Assembly: GCF_029227915.1 (NCBI RefSeq)
Contig: NC_079883.1
Span: forward strand, 32,118,001 to 32,182,000
From: Hydractinia symbiolongicarpus
Lineage: Eukaryota > Cnidaria > Hydrozoa > Anthoathecata > Hydractiniidae
Direction of reading: 5' to 3'
Length of the DNA stretch: 64,000 nucleotides
Both the position numbers and the translations under genes were made by a program. Shown here piece after piece: positions 24,230 to 36,000 of this stretch (position 1 is the first letter of the stretch; every line of letters starts with the position of its first letter). The notes beneath the pieces were generated by a model. The model saw only the letters and a program-made list of their open reading frames with translations. It searched no databases and had not been told where the DNA came from.

Positions 24230-26660
24230 AGAAAGTATCCAGGAAGTAAACTCATTTCCCGACCGATTTTTTAAATTATTTTTTCATCACTAAAACACAT
24301 GAGACTTGTACTTTTTAAAAATGTTTTTATTTTTGATGAGACGCTTAATGAAAGAGGTTTAATCGCCGGAAAACGAAAACCCGCGATTTCCCGTAAATCC
24401 CGGGCTTGGCCCGTATAGTCGAATGTATACAAAGAAAGTACCCTGTGAGTAAACCCATTTCCAGAACGATTTTTTAAATTATTTTTTCACCACTAAACGC
24501 ATGAGACTTGTAGTTTTCAAAAATATTTTCATATTTGATGAGACGCTGAATAAAAGGAGTTCAATCGCCGGCAAACGAAAACCTGCGATTTCCCTAAATC
24601 CCGGACTCGGCCCGTATAGTCAAAAGTATACAAAGAAAGTACCCAGGGAGTAAACCCATTTCCAGAAGGATTTTTTAAATTATTTTTTCACCACTAAAAC
24701 GCATAAGACTTGTAGTTTTTAAAAATGTTTTCATTTTTGATGCGACGCTGAATAAAAGAAGTTTAATCGCCGGCAAACGAAAACCCGCGATTTCCCGTTA
24801 ATCCCGGGCTTGGCCCGTATAGTCAAAAGTATACAAAGAAAGTACCCAGGGAATAAACTCATTTCCCGAACGATTTTTTATATTATTTTTTTACCACTAA
24901 ACGCATGAGACTTGTAGTTTTCAAAAATATTTTCATATTTGATGTGACGCTGAATAAAAGAAATTTAATCGTCGGCAAACGAAAATCCGCGATTTCCCGT
25001 AAATCCCGGACTCGGCCCGTATATTCGAATGTATACAAAGAAAGTAACCAGGGAGTAAACTCATTTCCCAAACGATTTTTCAAATTTTTTTTTCACCACT
25101 AAAACACATGAGACTTGTAGTTTTCAAAAATGTTTTCATTTTTGATGAGACGCTTAATGAAAGAGGTTTAATCGCCGGAAACCGAAAACCCGCGATTTCC
25201 CGTAAATCCCGGGCTTGGCCCGTATAGTCGAATGTATACAAAGAAAGTACCCTGTGAGTAAACTCATTTCCAGAACGATTTTTTAAATTATTTTTTCACC
25301 ACTAAACGCATGAGACTTGTAGTTTTCAAAAATATTTTCATATTTGATGAGACGCTGAATAAAAGAAGTTTAATCGCCGGCAAACGAAAACCCGCGATTT
25401 CCCGTAAATCCCGGGCTTGGCCCGTATAGTCAAAAGTATACAAAGAAAGTACCCAGGGAGTAAACTCATTTCCCGAACGAAATTTTAAATTAATTTTTCA
25501 CCACTAAAACGCATGAGACTTGTAGTTTTTAAAAATGTTTTCATTTTTCATGAGACGCTGAATAAAAGCAGTTTAATCGCCGGCAAACGAAAACCCGCGA
25601 TTTCCCGTAAATCCCGGGCTTGGCACGTATAGTCGAATGTATACAAAGAAAGTACCTTGTGAGTAAACTCATTTCCAGAGCGATTTTTTAAATTATTTTT
25701 TCACCACTAAAACGCATGAGACTTGTAGTTTTCAAGAATGTTTTCATTTTTAATGAGACGCTGAATAAAAGCAGTTTAATCACCGGCAAACGAAAACCCG
25801 CGATTTCCCGTAAATCCCGGGCTTGGCACGTATAGTCGAATGTATACAAAGAAAGTACCCTGTGAGTAAACTCATTTCCAGAACGATTTTTTAAGTTATT
25901 TTTTCACCACTAAAACGCATAAGACTTGTAGTTTTTAAAAATGTTTTCATTTTTGATGAGACGCTGAATAAAAGAAGTTTAATCGTCGGCAAACAAAAAC
26001 CCGCGATTTCCCGTAAATCCCGGCTTGGCCCGTATAGTCAAAAGTATACAAAGAAAGTACCCAGGGAGTAAACTCATTTCCCAAACGATTTTTTAAATTA
26101 TTATTTCACCACTAAAACGCATGAGACTTGTAGTTTTCAAAAATGTTTTAATTTTTGATGAAACGCTGAATAAAAGAAGTTTAATCGCCGGCAAACGAAA
26201 ACCCGCGATTTCCCGTAAATCCCGGGCTTGGCCCGTATAGTCGAATGTATACAAAGAAAGTACCCTGTGAGTAAACTCATTTCCAGAACGATTTTTTAAA
26301 TTATTTTTTCACCACTAAACGCATGAGACTTGTAGTTTTTAAAAATATTTTCATATTTGATGAAACGCTGAATAAAAGAAGTTTAATCGCCGGCAAACGA
26401 AAACCCGCGATTTCCCGTAAATCCCGGGCTTGGCCCGTATAGTCAAAAGTATACAAAGAAAGTACCCAGGGAGTAAACTCATTTCCCGAACGAAATTTTA
26501 AATTACTTTTTCACCACTAAAACGCATGAGACTTGTAGTTTTTAAAAATGTTTTCATTTTTCATGAGACGCTGAATAAAAGCAGTTTAATCGCCGGCAAA
26601 CGAAAACCCGCGATTTCCCGTAAATCCCGGGCTTGGCACGTATAGTCGAATGTATACAAA
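23430..26660. repeat. 32-monomer-spaced block, copy A
   Basis: Collinear with 29913-33340 at an offset of 6,484 bp: ATGAGACTTG of the TGATGTGACG subtype is at 24905 and 31389, and ACTAAACGCATG is at 25301 and 31785. After a one-monomer gain in the downstream copy the offset becomes about 6,687 bp. Markers inside are TATATTATTTTTTTACC (24870), GTAACCAGGG (25045) and AATCGTCGGC (25984). Confidence 0.78.
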
Positions 26661-29600
26661 GAAAGTACCCTGTGAGTAAACTCATTTCCAGAACGATTTT
26701 TTAAATTATTTTTTCACCACTAAAACGCATAACACTTGTAGTTTTTAAAAATGTTTTCATTTTGGATGAGACGCTGAATAAAAGAAGTTTAATCGCCGGC
26801 AAACGAAAACCCGCGATTTCCCGTAAATCCCGGCTTGGCCCGTATAGTCAAAAGTATACAAAGAAAGTACCCAGGGAGTAAACTCATTTCCCAAACGATT
26901 TTTTAAATTATTATTTCACCACTAAAACGCATGAGACTTGTAGTTTTCAAAAATGTTTTAATTTTTGATGAAACGCTGAATAAAAGAAGTTTAATCGCCG
27001 CCAAACGAAAACCCGCGATTTCCCGTAAATCCCGGGCTTGGCCCGTATAGTCAAAAGTATACAAAGAAAGTACCCAGGGAGTAAACTTATTTCCCGAACG
27101 ATTTTTTAAATTACTTTTTCACCACTAAAAGGCATGAGACTTGTAGTTTTTAAAAATGTTTTCATTTTTGATGAGACGCTGAATAAATGAAGTTTAATCG
27201 CCAGCAAACGAAAACCTGCGATTTCCCGTAAATCCTGCACTCGGCCCGTATAGTCAAAAGTATACAAAGAAAGTACCCAGGGAGTAAACTCATTTCTTAA
27301 ACGATTTTTTAAATTATTATTTCACCACTAAAACGCATGAGACTTGTAGTTTTCAAGAATGTTTTCATTTTTAATGAGACGCTGAATAAAAGCAGTTTAA
27401 TCGCCGGCAAACGAAAACCCGCGATTTTCCGTAAATCCCGGGCTTGGCACGTATAGTCGAATGTATACAAAGAAAGTACCCTGTGAGTAAACTCATTTCC
27501 AGAACGATTTTTTAAATTATTTTTTCACCACTATAACGCATAAGACTTGTAGTTTCTAAAAATGTTTTCATTTTTGATGAGACGCTGAATAAAAGAAGTT
27601 TAATCGCCGGCAAACGAAAACCCGCGATTTCCCGTAAATCCCGGCTTGGCCCGTATAGTCAAAAGTATACAAAGAAAGTACCCAGGGAGTAAACTCATTT
27701 CCCGAACGATTTTTTAAATTATTTTTTCACCACTAAAACGCATGAGACTTGTAGTTTTTAAAAATGTTTTCATTTTTGATGAGACGCTGAATAAAAGAAG
27801 TTTAATCGCCGGTAAACGAAAATCAGCGATTTCCCGTAAATCTCGGGCTTGGCCCGTATAGTCAAAAGTATACAAAGAAAGTACCCAGGGAGTAAACTCA
27901 TTTCCCGAACGATTTTTTAAATTACTTTTTCACCACTAAAACGCATGAGACTTGTAGTTTTTAAAAATGTTTCCATTTTTGATGAGACGCTGAATAAATG
28001 AAGTTTAATCGCCGGCAAACGAAAACCTGCGATTTCCCGTAAATCCTGGACTCGGCCCGTATAGTCAAAAGTATACAAAGAAAGTACCCAGGGAGAAAAC
28101 TCATTTCCCAAACGACTTTTTAAATTATTGTTTCACCACTAAAACGCATGAGACTTGTAGTTTTCAAGAATGTTTTCATTTTTAATGAGACGCTGAATAA
28201 AAGCAGTTTAATCGCCGGCAAACGAAAACCCGCGATTTCCCGTAAATCCCGGGCTTGGCACGTATAGTCGAATGTATACAAAGAAAGTACCCGGTGAGTA
28301 AACGCATTTCCAGAACGATTTTTTAAATTATTTTTTCACCACTAAAACGCATAAGACTTGTAGTTTTTAAAAATGTTTTCATTTTTGATGAGACGCTGAA
28401 TAAAAGAAGTTTAATCGCCGGCAAACGAAATCCCGCGTTTTCCCGTAAATCCGGGGCTTGGCCCGTATAGTCGAATGTATACAAAGAAAGTACCCAGGGA
28501 GTAAACTCATTTCCCGAATGATTTTTTAAATTTTTTTTTCGCCACTAAAACGCATGAGACTTGTAGTTTTCAAAAATGTTTTCATTTTTGATGAGACGCT
28601 TAATGAAAAAGGTTTAATTGCCGGAAAACGAAAACCCGCGATTTCCCGTAAATCCCGGGCTTGGCCCGTATAGTCGAATGTATACAAAGAAAGTACCCTG
28701 TGAGTAAACTCATTTCCAGAACGATTTTTTAAATTATTTTTTCACCACTAAACGCATGAGACTTGTAGTTTTCAAAAGTATTTTCATATTTGATGAGACG
28801 CTGAATAAAAGAAGTTAAAATCGCCGGCAAACGAAAACCCGCGATTTCCCGTAAATCCCGGGCTTGTCCCGTATAGTCAAAAGTATACAAAGAAAGTACC
28901 CGGGGAGTAAACTCATTTCCCGAACGAAATTTTAAATTACTTTTTCACCACTAAAACGCATGAGACTTGTAGTTTTTAAAAATGTTTTCATTTTTCATGA
29001 GACGTTGAATAAAAGCAGTTTAATCGCCGGCAAACGAAAACCCGCGATTTCCCGTAAATCCCGGGCTTGGCACGTATAGTCGAATGTATACAAAGAAAGT
29101 ACCCTGTGAGTAAACTCATTTCCAGAACGATTTTTTAAATTATTTTTTCACCACTAAAACGCATAAGACTTGTAGTTTTTAAAAATGTTTTCATTTTTGA
29201 TGAGACGCTGAATAAAAGAAGTTTAATCGCCGGCAAACGAAAATCTGCGATTTCCGTAAATCCCGGACTCGGCCCGTATAGTCGAAAGTATACAAAGAAA
29301 GTACCCAGGGAGTAAACTCATTTCCCCAACGATTTTTTAAATTATTTTTTCACCACTAAAACGCATGAGACTTGTAGTTTTTAAAAATGTTTTCATTTTT
29401 GATGAGACGCTTAATGAAAGAGCTTTAATCGCCGGCAAACGAAATCCCGCATTTTCCCGTAAATCCGGGGCTTGGCCCGTATAGTCGAATGTATACAAAG
29501 AAAGTACCCTGTGAGTAAACTCATTTCCAGAACGATTTTTTAAATTATTTTTTCACCACTAAACGCATGAGACTTGTAGTTTTCAAAAATATTTTCATAT

Positions 29601-29912
29601 TTGATGAGACGCTGAATAAAAGAAGTTTAATCGCCGGCAAACGAAAACCCGCGATTTCCCGTAAATCCCGGGATTGGCCCGTATAGTCAAAAGTATACAA
29701 AGAAAGTACCCGGGGAGTAAATTCATTTCCCGAACGAAATTTTAAATTACTTTTTCACCACTAATACGCATGAGACTTGTAGTTTTTAAAAATGTTTTCA
29801 TTTTTCATGAGACGCTGAATAAAAGCAGTTTAATCGCCGGCAAACGAAAACCCGCGATTTCCCGTAAATCCCGGGCTTGGCACGTATAGTCGAATGTATA
29901 CAAAGAAAGTAC
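26661..29912. repeat. Satellite segment partly shared with 36.1-37.6 kb
   Basis: About 16 monomers. From about 27.7 to 29.3 kb they match 36.0-37.6 kb at an offset of 8,306 bp: GGTAAACGAAAATCAGCG is at 27811 and 36117, and the unit 27917-28111 matches 36223-36417. TGCACTCGGCCCG at 27236 is the apparent ancestor of the shortened words downstream. Private changes include GAAGTTAAAATCG (28812-28824, one extra A) and GATTTCCGTAAATCC near 29256 (one C lost). Confidence 0.75.
28570..28591. other. Perfect 9 bp inverted repeat with TTTT loop (example copy)
   Basis: Arms TCAAAAATG (28570-28578) and CATTTTTGA (28583-28591) are perfect reverse complements around TTTT. The same 22 bp are at 58145-58166, among others. 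Related monomers weaken it: the TTTTTAAAAATG subtype keeps 7 pairs, CAAGAATG has one mismatch, and the CAAAAATATTTTCATATTTG subtype has two uncompensated mismatches. It could extrude as a small cruciform or bind a homodimer. The lack of compensation argues against selection on the folded form. Confidence 0.7.
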
Positions 29913-32900
29913 CCTGTGAGTAAACTCATTTCCAGAACGATTTTTTAAATTATTTTTTCACCACTAACACGCATGAGACTTGTAGTTTTCAAGAATGTTT
30001 TCATTTTTAATGAGACGTTGAATAAAAGCAGTTTAATCGCCGGCAAACGAAATCCCGCGTTTTCCCGTAAATCCGGGGCTTGGTCCGCATAGTCGAATGT
30101 ATACAAAGAAAGTATCCAGGGAGTAAACTCATTTCCCGAACAATTTTTTAAATTTTTTTTTCACCACTAAAACACATGAGACTTGTACTTTTCAAAAATG
30201 TTTTTATTTTTGATGAGACGCTTAATGAAAGAGGTTTAATCGCCGGAAAACGAAAACCCGCGATTTCCCGTAAATCCCGGGCTTGGCCCGTATAGTCGAA
30301 TGTATACAAAGAAAGTACCCTGTGAGTAAACTCATTTCCAGAACGATTTTTTAAATTATTTTTTCACCACTAAACGCATGAGACTTGTAGTTTTCAAAAA
30401 TATTTTCATATTTGATGAGACGCTGAATAAAAGAAGTTTAATCGCCGGCAAACGAAAACCTGCAATTTCCCTAAATCCCGGACTCGGCCCGTATAGTCAA
30501 AAGTATACAAAGAAAGTACCCAGGGAGTAAACTCATTTCCAGAACGATTTTTTAAATTATTTTTTCACCACTAAAACGCATGAGACTTTTAGTTTTCAAA
30601 AATGTTTTCATTTTTGATGAGACGCTTAATGAAAGAGGTTTAATCGCTGGCAAACGAAATCCCGCGTTTTCCCGTAAATCCGGGGCTTGGCCCGTATAGT
30701 CGAATGTATACAAAGAAAGTATCCAGGGAGTAAACTCATTTCCCGAACGATTTTTTAAATTATTTTTTCACCACTAAAACACATGAGACTTGTACTTTTT
30801 AAAAATGTTTTTATTTTTGATGAGACGCTTTATGAAAGAGGTTTAATCGCCGGAAAACGAAAACCCGCGATTTCCCGTAAATCCCGGGCTTGGCCCGTAT
30901 AGTCGAATGTATACAAAGAAAGTACCCTGTGAGTAAACCCATTTCCAGAACGATTTTTTAAATTATTTTTTCACCACTAAACGCATGAGACTTGTAGTTT
31001 TCAAAAATGTTTTCATTTTTGATGAGACGCTGAATAAAAGGAGTTCAATCGCCGGCAAACGAAAACCTGCGATTTCCGTAAATCCCGGACTCGGCCCGTA
31101 TAGTCAAAAGTATACAAAGAAAGTACCAAGGGAGTAAACCCATTTCCAGAACGATTTTTTAAATTATTTTTTCACCACTAAAACGCATAAGACTTGTAGT
31201 TTTTAAAAATGTTTTCATTTTTGATGCGACGCTGAATAAAAGAAGTTTAATCGCCGGCAAACGAAAACCCGCGATTTCCCGTTAATCCCGGGCTTGGCCC
31301 GTATATTTAAAAGTATACAAAGAAAGTACCCAGGGAGTAAACACATTTCCCGAACGATTTTTTAAATTATTTTTTTACCACTAAACGCATGAGACTTGTA
31401 GTTTTCAAAAATATTTTCATATTTGATGTGACGCTGAATAAAAGAAGTTTAATCGTCGGCAAACGAAAATCCGCGATTTCCCGTAAATCCCGGACTCGGC
31501 CAGTATATTCGAATGTATACAAAGAAAGTATCCAGGGAGTAAACTAATTTCCCAAACGATTTTTTAATTTTTTTTTTCACCACTAAAACACATGAGACTT
31601 GTAGTTTTCAAAATTGTTTTCATTTTTGATGAGACGCTTAATGAAAGAGGTTTAATCGCCGGAAAACGAAAACCCGCGATTTCCCGTAAATCCCGGGCTT
31701 GGCCCGTATAGTCGAATGTATACAAAGAAAGTACCCTGTGAGTAAACTCATTTCCAGAACGATTTTTTAAATTATTTTTTCACCACTAAACGCATGAGAC
31801 TTGTAGTTTTCAAAAATATTTTCATATTTGATGAGAAGCTGAATAAAAGAAGTTTAATCGCCGGCAAACGAAAACCCGCGATTTCCCGTAAATCCCGGGC
31901 TTGGCCCGTATTGTCAAAAGTATACAAAGAAAGTACCCAGGGAGTAAACTCATTTCCCGAACGAAATTTTAAATTACTTTTTCACCACTAAAACGCATGA
32001 CACTTGTAGTTTTTAAAAATGTTTTCATTTTTCATGAGACGCTGAATAAAAGCAGTTTAATCGCCGGCAAACGAAAACCCACGATTTCCCGTAAATCCCG
32101 GGCTTGGCACGTATAGTCGAATGTATACAAAGAAAGTACCCTGTGAGTAAACTCATTTCCAGAGCGATTTTTTAAATTATTTTTTCACCACTAAAACGCA
32201 TGAGACTTGTAGTTTTCAAGAATGTTTTCATTTTTAATGAGACGCTGAATAAAAGCAGTTTAATCGCTGGCAAACGAAAACCCGCGATTTCCCGTAAATC
32301 CCGGGCTTGGCACGTATAGTCGAATGTATACAAAGAAAGTACCCTGTGAGTAAACTCATTTCCAGAACGATTTTCTAAATTATTTTTTCACCACTAAAAC
32401 GCATAAGACTTGTAGTTTTCAAGAATGTTTTCATTTTTAATGAGACGCTAAATAAAAGCAGTTTAATCGCTGGCAAACGAAAACCCGCGATTTCCCGTAA
32501 ATCCCGGGCTTGGCACGTATAGTCGAATGTATACAAAGAAAGTACCCTGTGAGTAAACTCATTTCCAGAACGATTTTCTAAATTATTTTTTCACCACTAA
32601 AACGCATAAGACTTGTAGTTTTTAAAAATGTTTTCATTTTTGATGAGACGCTGAATAAAATAAGTTTAATCGCCGGCAAACGAAAACCCGCGATTTCCCG
32701 TAAATCCCGGCTTGGCCCGTATAGTCAAAAGTATACAAAGAAAGTACCCAGGGAGTAAACTCATTTCCCAAACGATTTTTTAAATTATTATTTCACCACT
32801 AAAACGCATGAGACTTGTAGTTTTCAAAAATGTTTTAATTTTTGATGAAACGCTGAATAAAAGAAGTTTAATCGCCGGAAAACGAAAACCCGCGATTTCC

Positions 32901-33340
32901 CGTAAATCCCGGGCTTGGCCCGTATAGTCGAATGTATACAAAGAAAGTACCCTGTGAGTAAACTCATTTCCAGAACGATTTTTTAAATTATTTTTTCACC
33001 ACTAAACGCATGAGACTTGTAGTTTTCAAAAATATTTTCATATTTGATGAGACGCTGAATAAAAGAAGTTTAATCGCCGGCAAACGAAAACCCGCGATTT
33101 CCCGTAAATCCCGGGCTTGGCCCGTATAGTCAAAAGTATACAAAGAAAGTACCCAGGGAGTAAACTCATTTCCCGAACGAAATTTTAAATTACTTTTTCA
33201 CCACTAAAACGCATGAGACTTGTAGTTTTTAAAAATGTATTCATTTTTCATAAGACGCTGAATAAAAGCAGTTTAATCGCCGGCAAACGAAAACCCGCGA
33301 TTTCCCGTAAATCCCAGGCTTGGCACGTATAGTCGAATGT
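29913..33340. repeat. 32-monomer-spaced block, copy B
   Basis: Partner of 23430-26660 at 6,484 bp. It contains the TGATGTGACG-subtype unit near 31389 with private changes (GGCCAGTATATTC near 31498, AACTAATTTCCC near 31544). It has one extra monomer relative to copy A at 32.2-32.6 kb. Similarity fades after about 33340, where the TGTATTCATTTTTCATAAG subtype begins. Confidence 0.75.
32190..32600. repeat. Single-monomer tandem duplication
   Basis: TAATCGCTGGC occurs at 32261 and 32464, exactly 203 bp apart, and both units end in the rare joint ACGATTTTCTAAATT (near 32372 and 32575). The second copy has a private GACGCTAAATAAAAG. A third relative with both variants is at 38139-38265, 5,675 bp beyond the second, where only one monomer exists. 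One-monomer events are the smallest exchange step visible here. Confidence 0.8.
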
Positions 33341-36000
33341 ATACAAAGAAAGTACCCTGTGAGTAAACTCATTTCCAGAGCGATTTTTTAAATTATTTTT
33401 TCACCACTAAAACGCACGAGACTTGTAGTTTTCAAGAATGTTTTCATTTTTAATGAGACGCTGAATAAAAGCAGTTTAATCGCCGGCAAACGAAAACCCG
33501 CAATTTCCCGTAAATCCCGGGCTTGGCCCGTATAGTCAAAAGTATACAAAGAAAGTACCCAGGGAGTAAACTCATTTCCTTAACGATTTTTTAAATTACT
33601 TTTTCACCACTAAAAGGCATGTGACTTGTAGTTTTTAAAAATGTTTTCATTTTTGATGAGACGCTGAATAAATGAAGTTTAATCGCCAGCAAACGAAAAC
33701 CTGCGATTTCCCGTAAATCCTGCACTCGGCCGTATAGTCAAAAGTATACAAAGAAAGTACACAGGGAGTAAACTCATTTCTTAAACGATTTTTTAAATTA
33801 TTATTTCACCACTAAAACGCATGAGACTTGTAGTTTTCAAGAATGTTTTCATTTTTAATGAGACGCTGAATAAAAGCAGTTTAATCGCCGGCAAACGAAA
33901 ACCCGCGATTTCCCGTAAATCCCGGCTTGGCCCGTATAGTCAAAAGTATACAAAGAAAGTACCCAGGAAGTAAACTCATTTCCCGAACGATTTTTTAAAT
34001 TATTTTTTCACCACTAAAACGCATGAGACTTGTAGTTTTTAAAAATGTATTCATTTTTCATAAGACGCTGAATAAAAGCAGTTTAATCGCCGGCAAACGA
34101 AAACCCGCGATTTCCCGTAAATCCCAGGCTTGGCACGTATAGTCGAATGTATACAAAGAAAGTACCCTGTGAGTAAACTCATTTCCAGAGCGATTTTTTA
34201 AATTATTTTTTCACCACTAAAACGCACGAGACTTGTAGTTTTCAAGAATGTTTTCATTTTTAATGAGACGCTGAATAAAAGCAGTTTAATCGCCGGCAAA
34301 CGAAAACCCGCAATTTCCCGTAAATCCCGGGCTTGGCCCGTATAGTCAAAAGTATACAAAGAAAGTACCCAGGGAGTAAACTCATTTCCTTAACGATTTT
34401 TTAAATTACTTTTTCACCACTAAAAGGCATGTGACTTGTAGTTTTTAAAAATGTTTTCATTTTTGATGAGACGCTGAATAAATGAAGTTTAATCGCCAGC
34501 AAACGAAAACCTGCGATTTCCCGTAAATCCTGCACTCGGCCGTATAGTCAAAAGTATACAAAGAAAGTACACAGGGAGTAAACTCATTTCTTAAACGATT
34601 TTTTAAATTATTTTTTCACCACTAAAACGCACGAGACTTGTAGTTTTCAAGAATGTTTTCATTTTTAATGAGACGCTGAATAAAAGCAGTTTAATCGCCG
34701 GCAAACGAAAACCCGCAATTTCCCGTAAATCCCGGGCTTGGCCCGTATAGTCAAAAGTATACAAAGAAAGTACCCAGGGAGTAAACTCATTTCCTTAACG
34801 ATTTTTTAAATTACTTTTTCACCACTAAAAGGCATGTGACTTGTAGTTTTTAAAAATGTTTTCATTTTTGATGAGACGCTGAATAAATGAAGTTTAATCG
34901 CCAGCAAACGAAAACCTGCGATTTCCCGTAAATCCTGCACTCGGCCGTATAGTCAAAAGTATACAAAGAAAGTACACAGGGAGTAAACTCATTTCTTAAA
35001 CGATTTTTTAAATTATTATTTCACCACTAAAACGCATGAGACTTGTAGTTTTCAAGAATGTTTTCATTTTTAATGAGACGCTGAATAAAAGCAGTTTAAT
35101 CGCCGGCAAACGAAAACCCGCGATTTCCCGTAAATCCCGGCTTGGCCCGTATAGTCAAAAGTATACAAAGAAAGTACCCAGGAAGTAAACTCATTTCCCG
35201 AACGATTTTTTAAATTATTTTTTCACCACTAAAACGCATGAGACTTGTAGTTTTTAAAAATGTATTCATTTTTCATAAGACGCTGAATAAAAGCAGTTTA
35301 ATCGCCGGCAAACGAAAACCCGCGATTTCCCGTAAATCCCAGGCTTGGCACGTATAGTCGAATGTATACAAAGAAAGTACCCTGTGAGTAAACTCATTTC
35401 CAGAGCGATTTTTTAAATTATTTTTTCACCACTAAAACGCACGAGACTTGTAGTTTTCAAGAATGTTTTCATTTTTAATGAGACGCTGAATAAAAGCAGT
35501 TTAATCGCCGGCAAACGAAAACCCGCAATTTCCCGTAAATCCCGGGCTTGGCCCGTATAGTCAAAAGTATACAAAGAAAGTACCCAGGGAGTAAACTCAT
35601 TTCCTTAACGATTTTTTAAATTACTTTTTCACCACTAAAAGGCATGTGACTTGTAGTTTTTAAAAATGTTTTCATTTTTGATGAGACGCTGAATAAATGA
35701 AGTTTAATCGCCAGCAAACGAAAACCTGCGATTTCCCGTAAATCCTGCACTCGGCCGTATAGTCAAAAGTATACAAAGAAAGTACACAGGGAGTAAACTC
35801 ATTTCTTAAACGATTTTTTAAATTATTATTTCACCACTAAAACGCATGAGACTTGTAGTTTTCAAGAATGTTTTCATTTTTAATGAGACGCTGAATAAAA
35901 GCAGTTTAATCGCCGGCAAACGAAAACCCGCGATTTCCCGTAAATCCCGGCTTGGCCCGTATAGTCAAAAGTATACAAAGAAAGTACCCAGGGAGTAAAC
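33211..36000. repeat. Local amplification of 2-, 4- and 6-monomer units
   Basis: TGTATTCATTTTTCATAAGACG-type monomers start at 33211, 34021 and 35236 (810 and 1,215 bp). GCACGAGACTTG follows at 33414, 34224, 34629 and 35439 (810, 405, 810 bp), and TGCACTCGGCCGTAT at 33721, 34531, 34936 and 35746. The units are nearly identical by eye. A 405 bp sub-unit was added inside the second 810 bp unit. A relative lies 3,650 bp downstream (38886, 39089, 39396). Confidence 0.88.
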
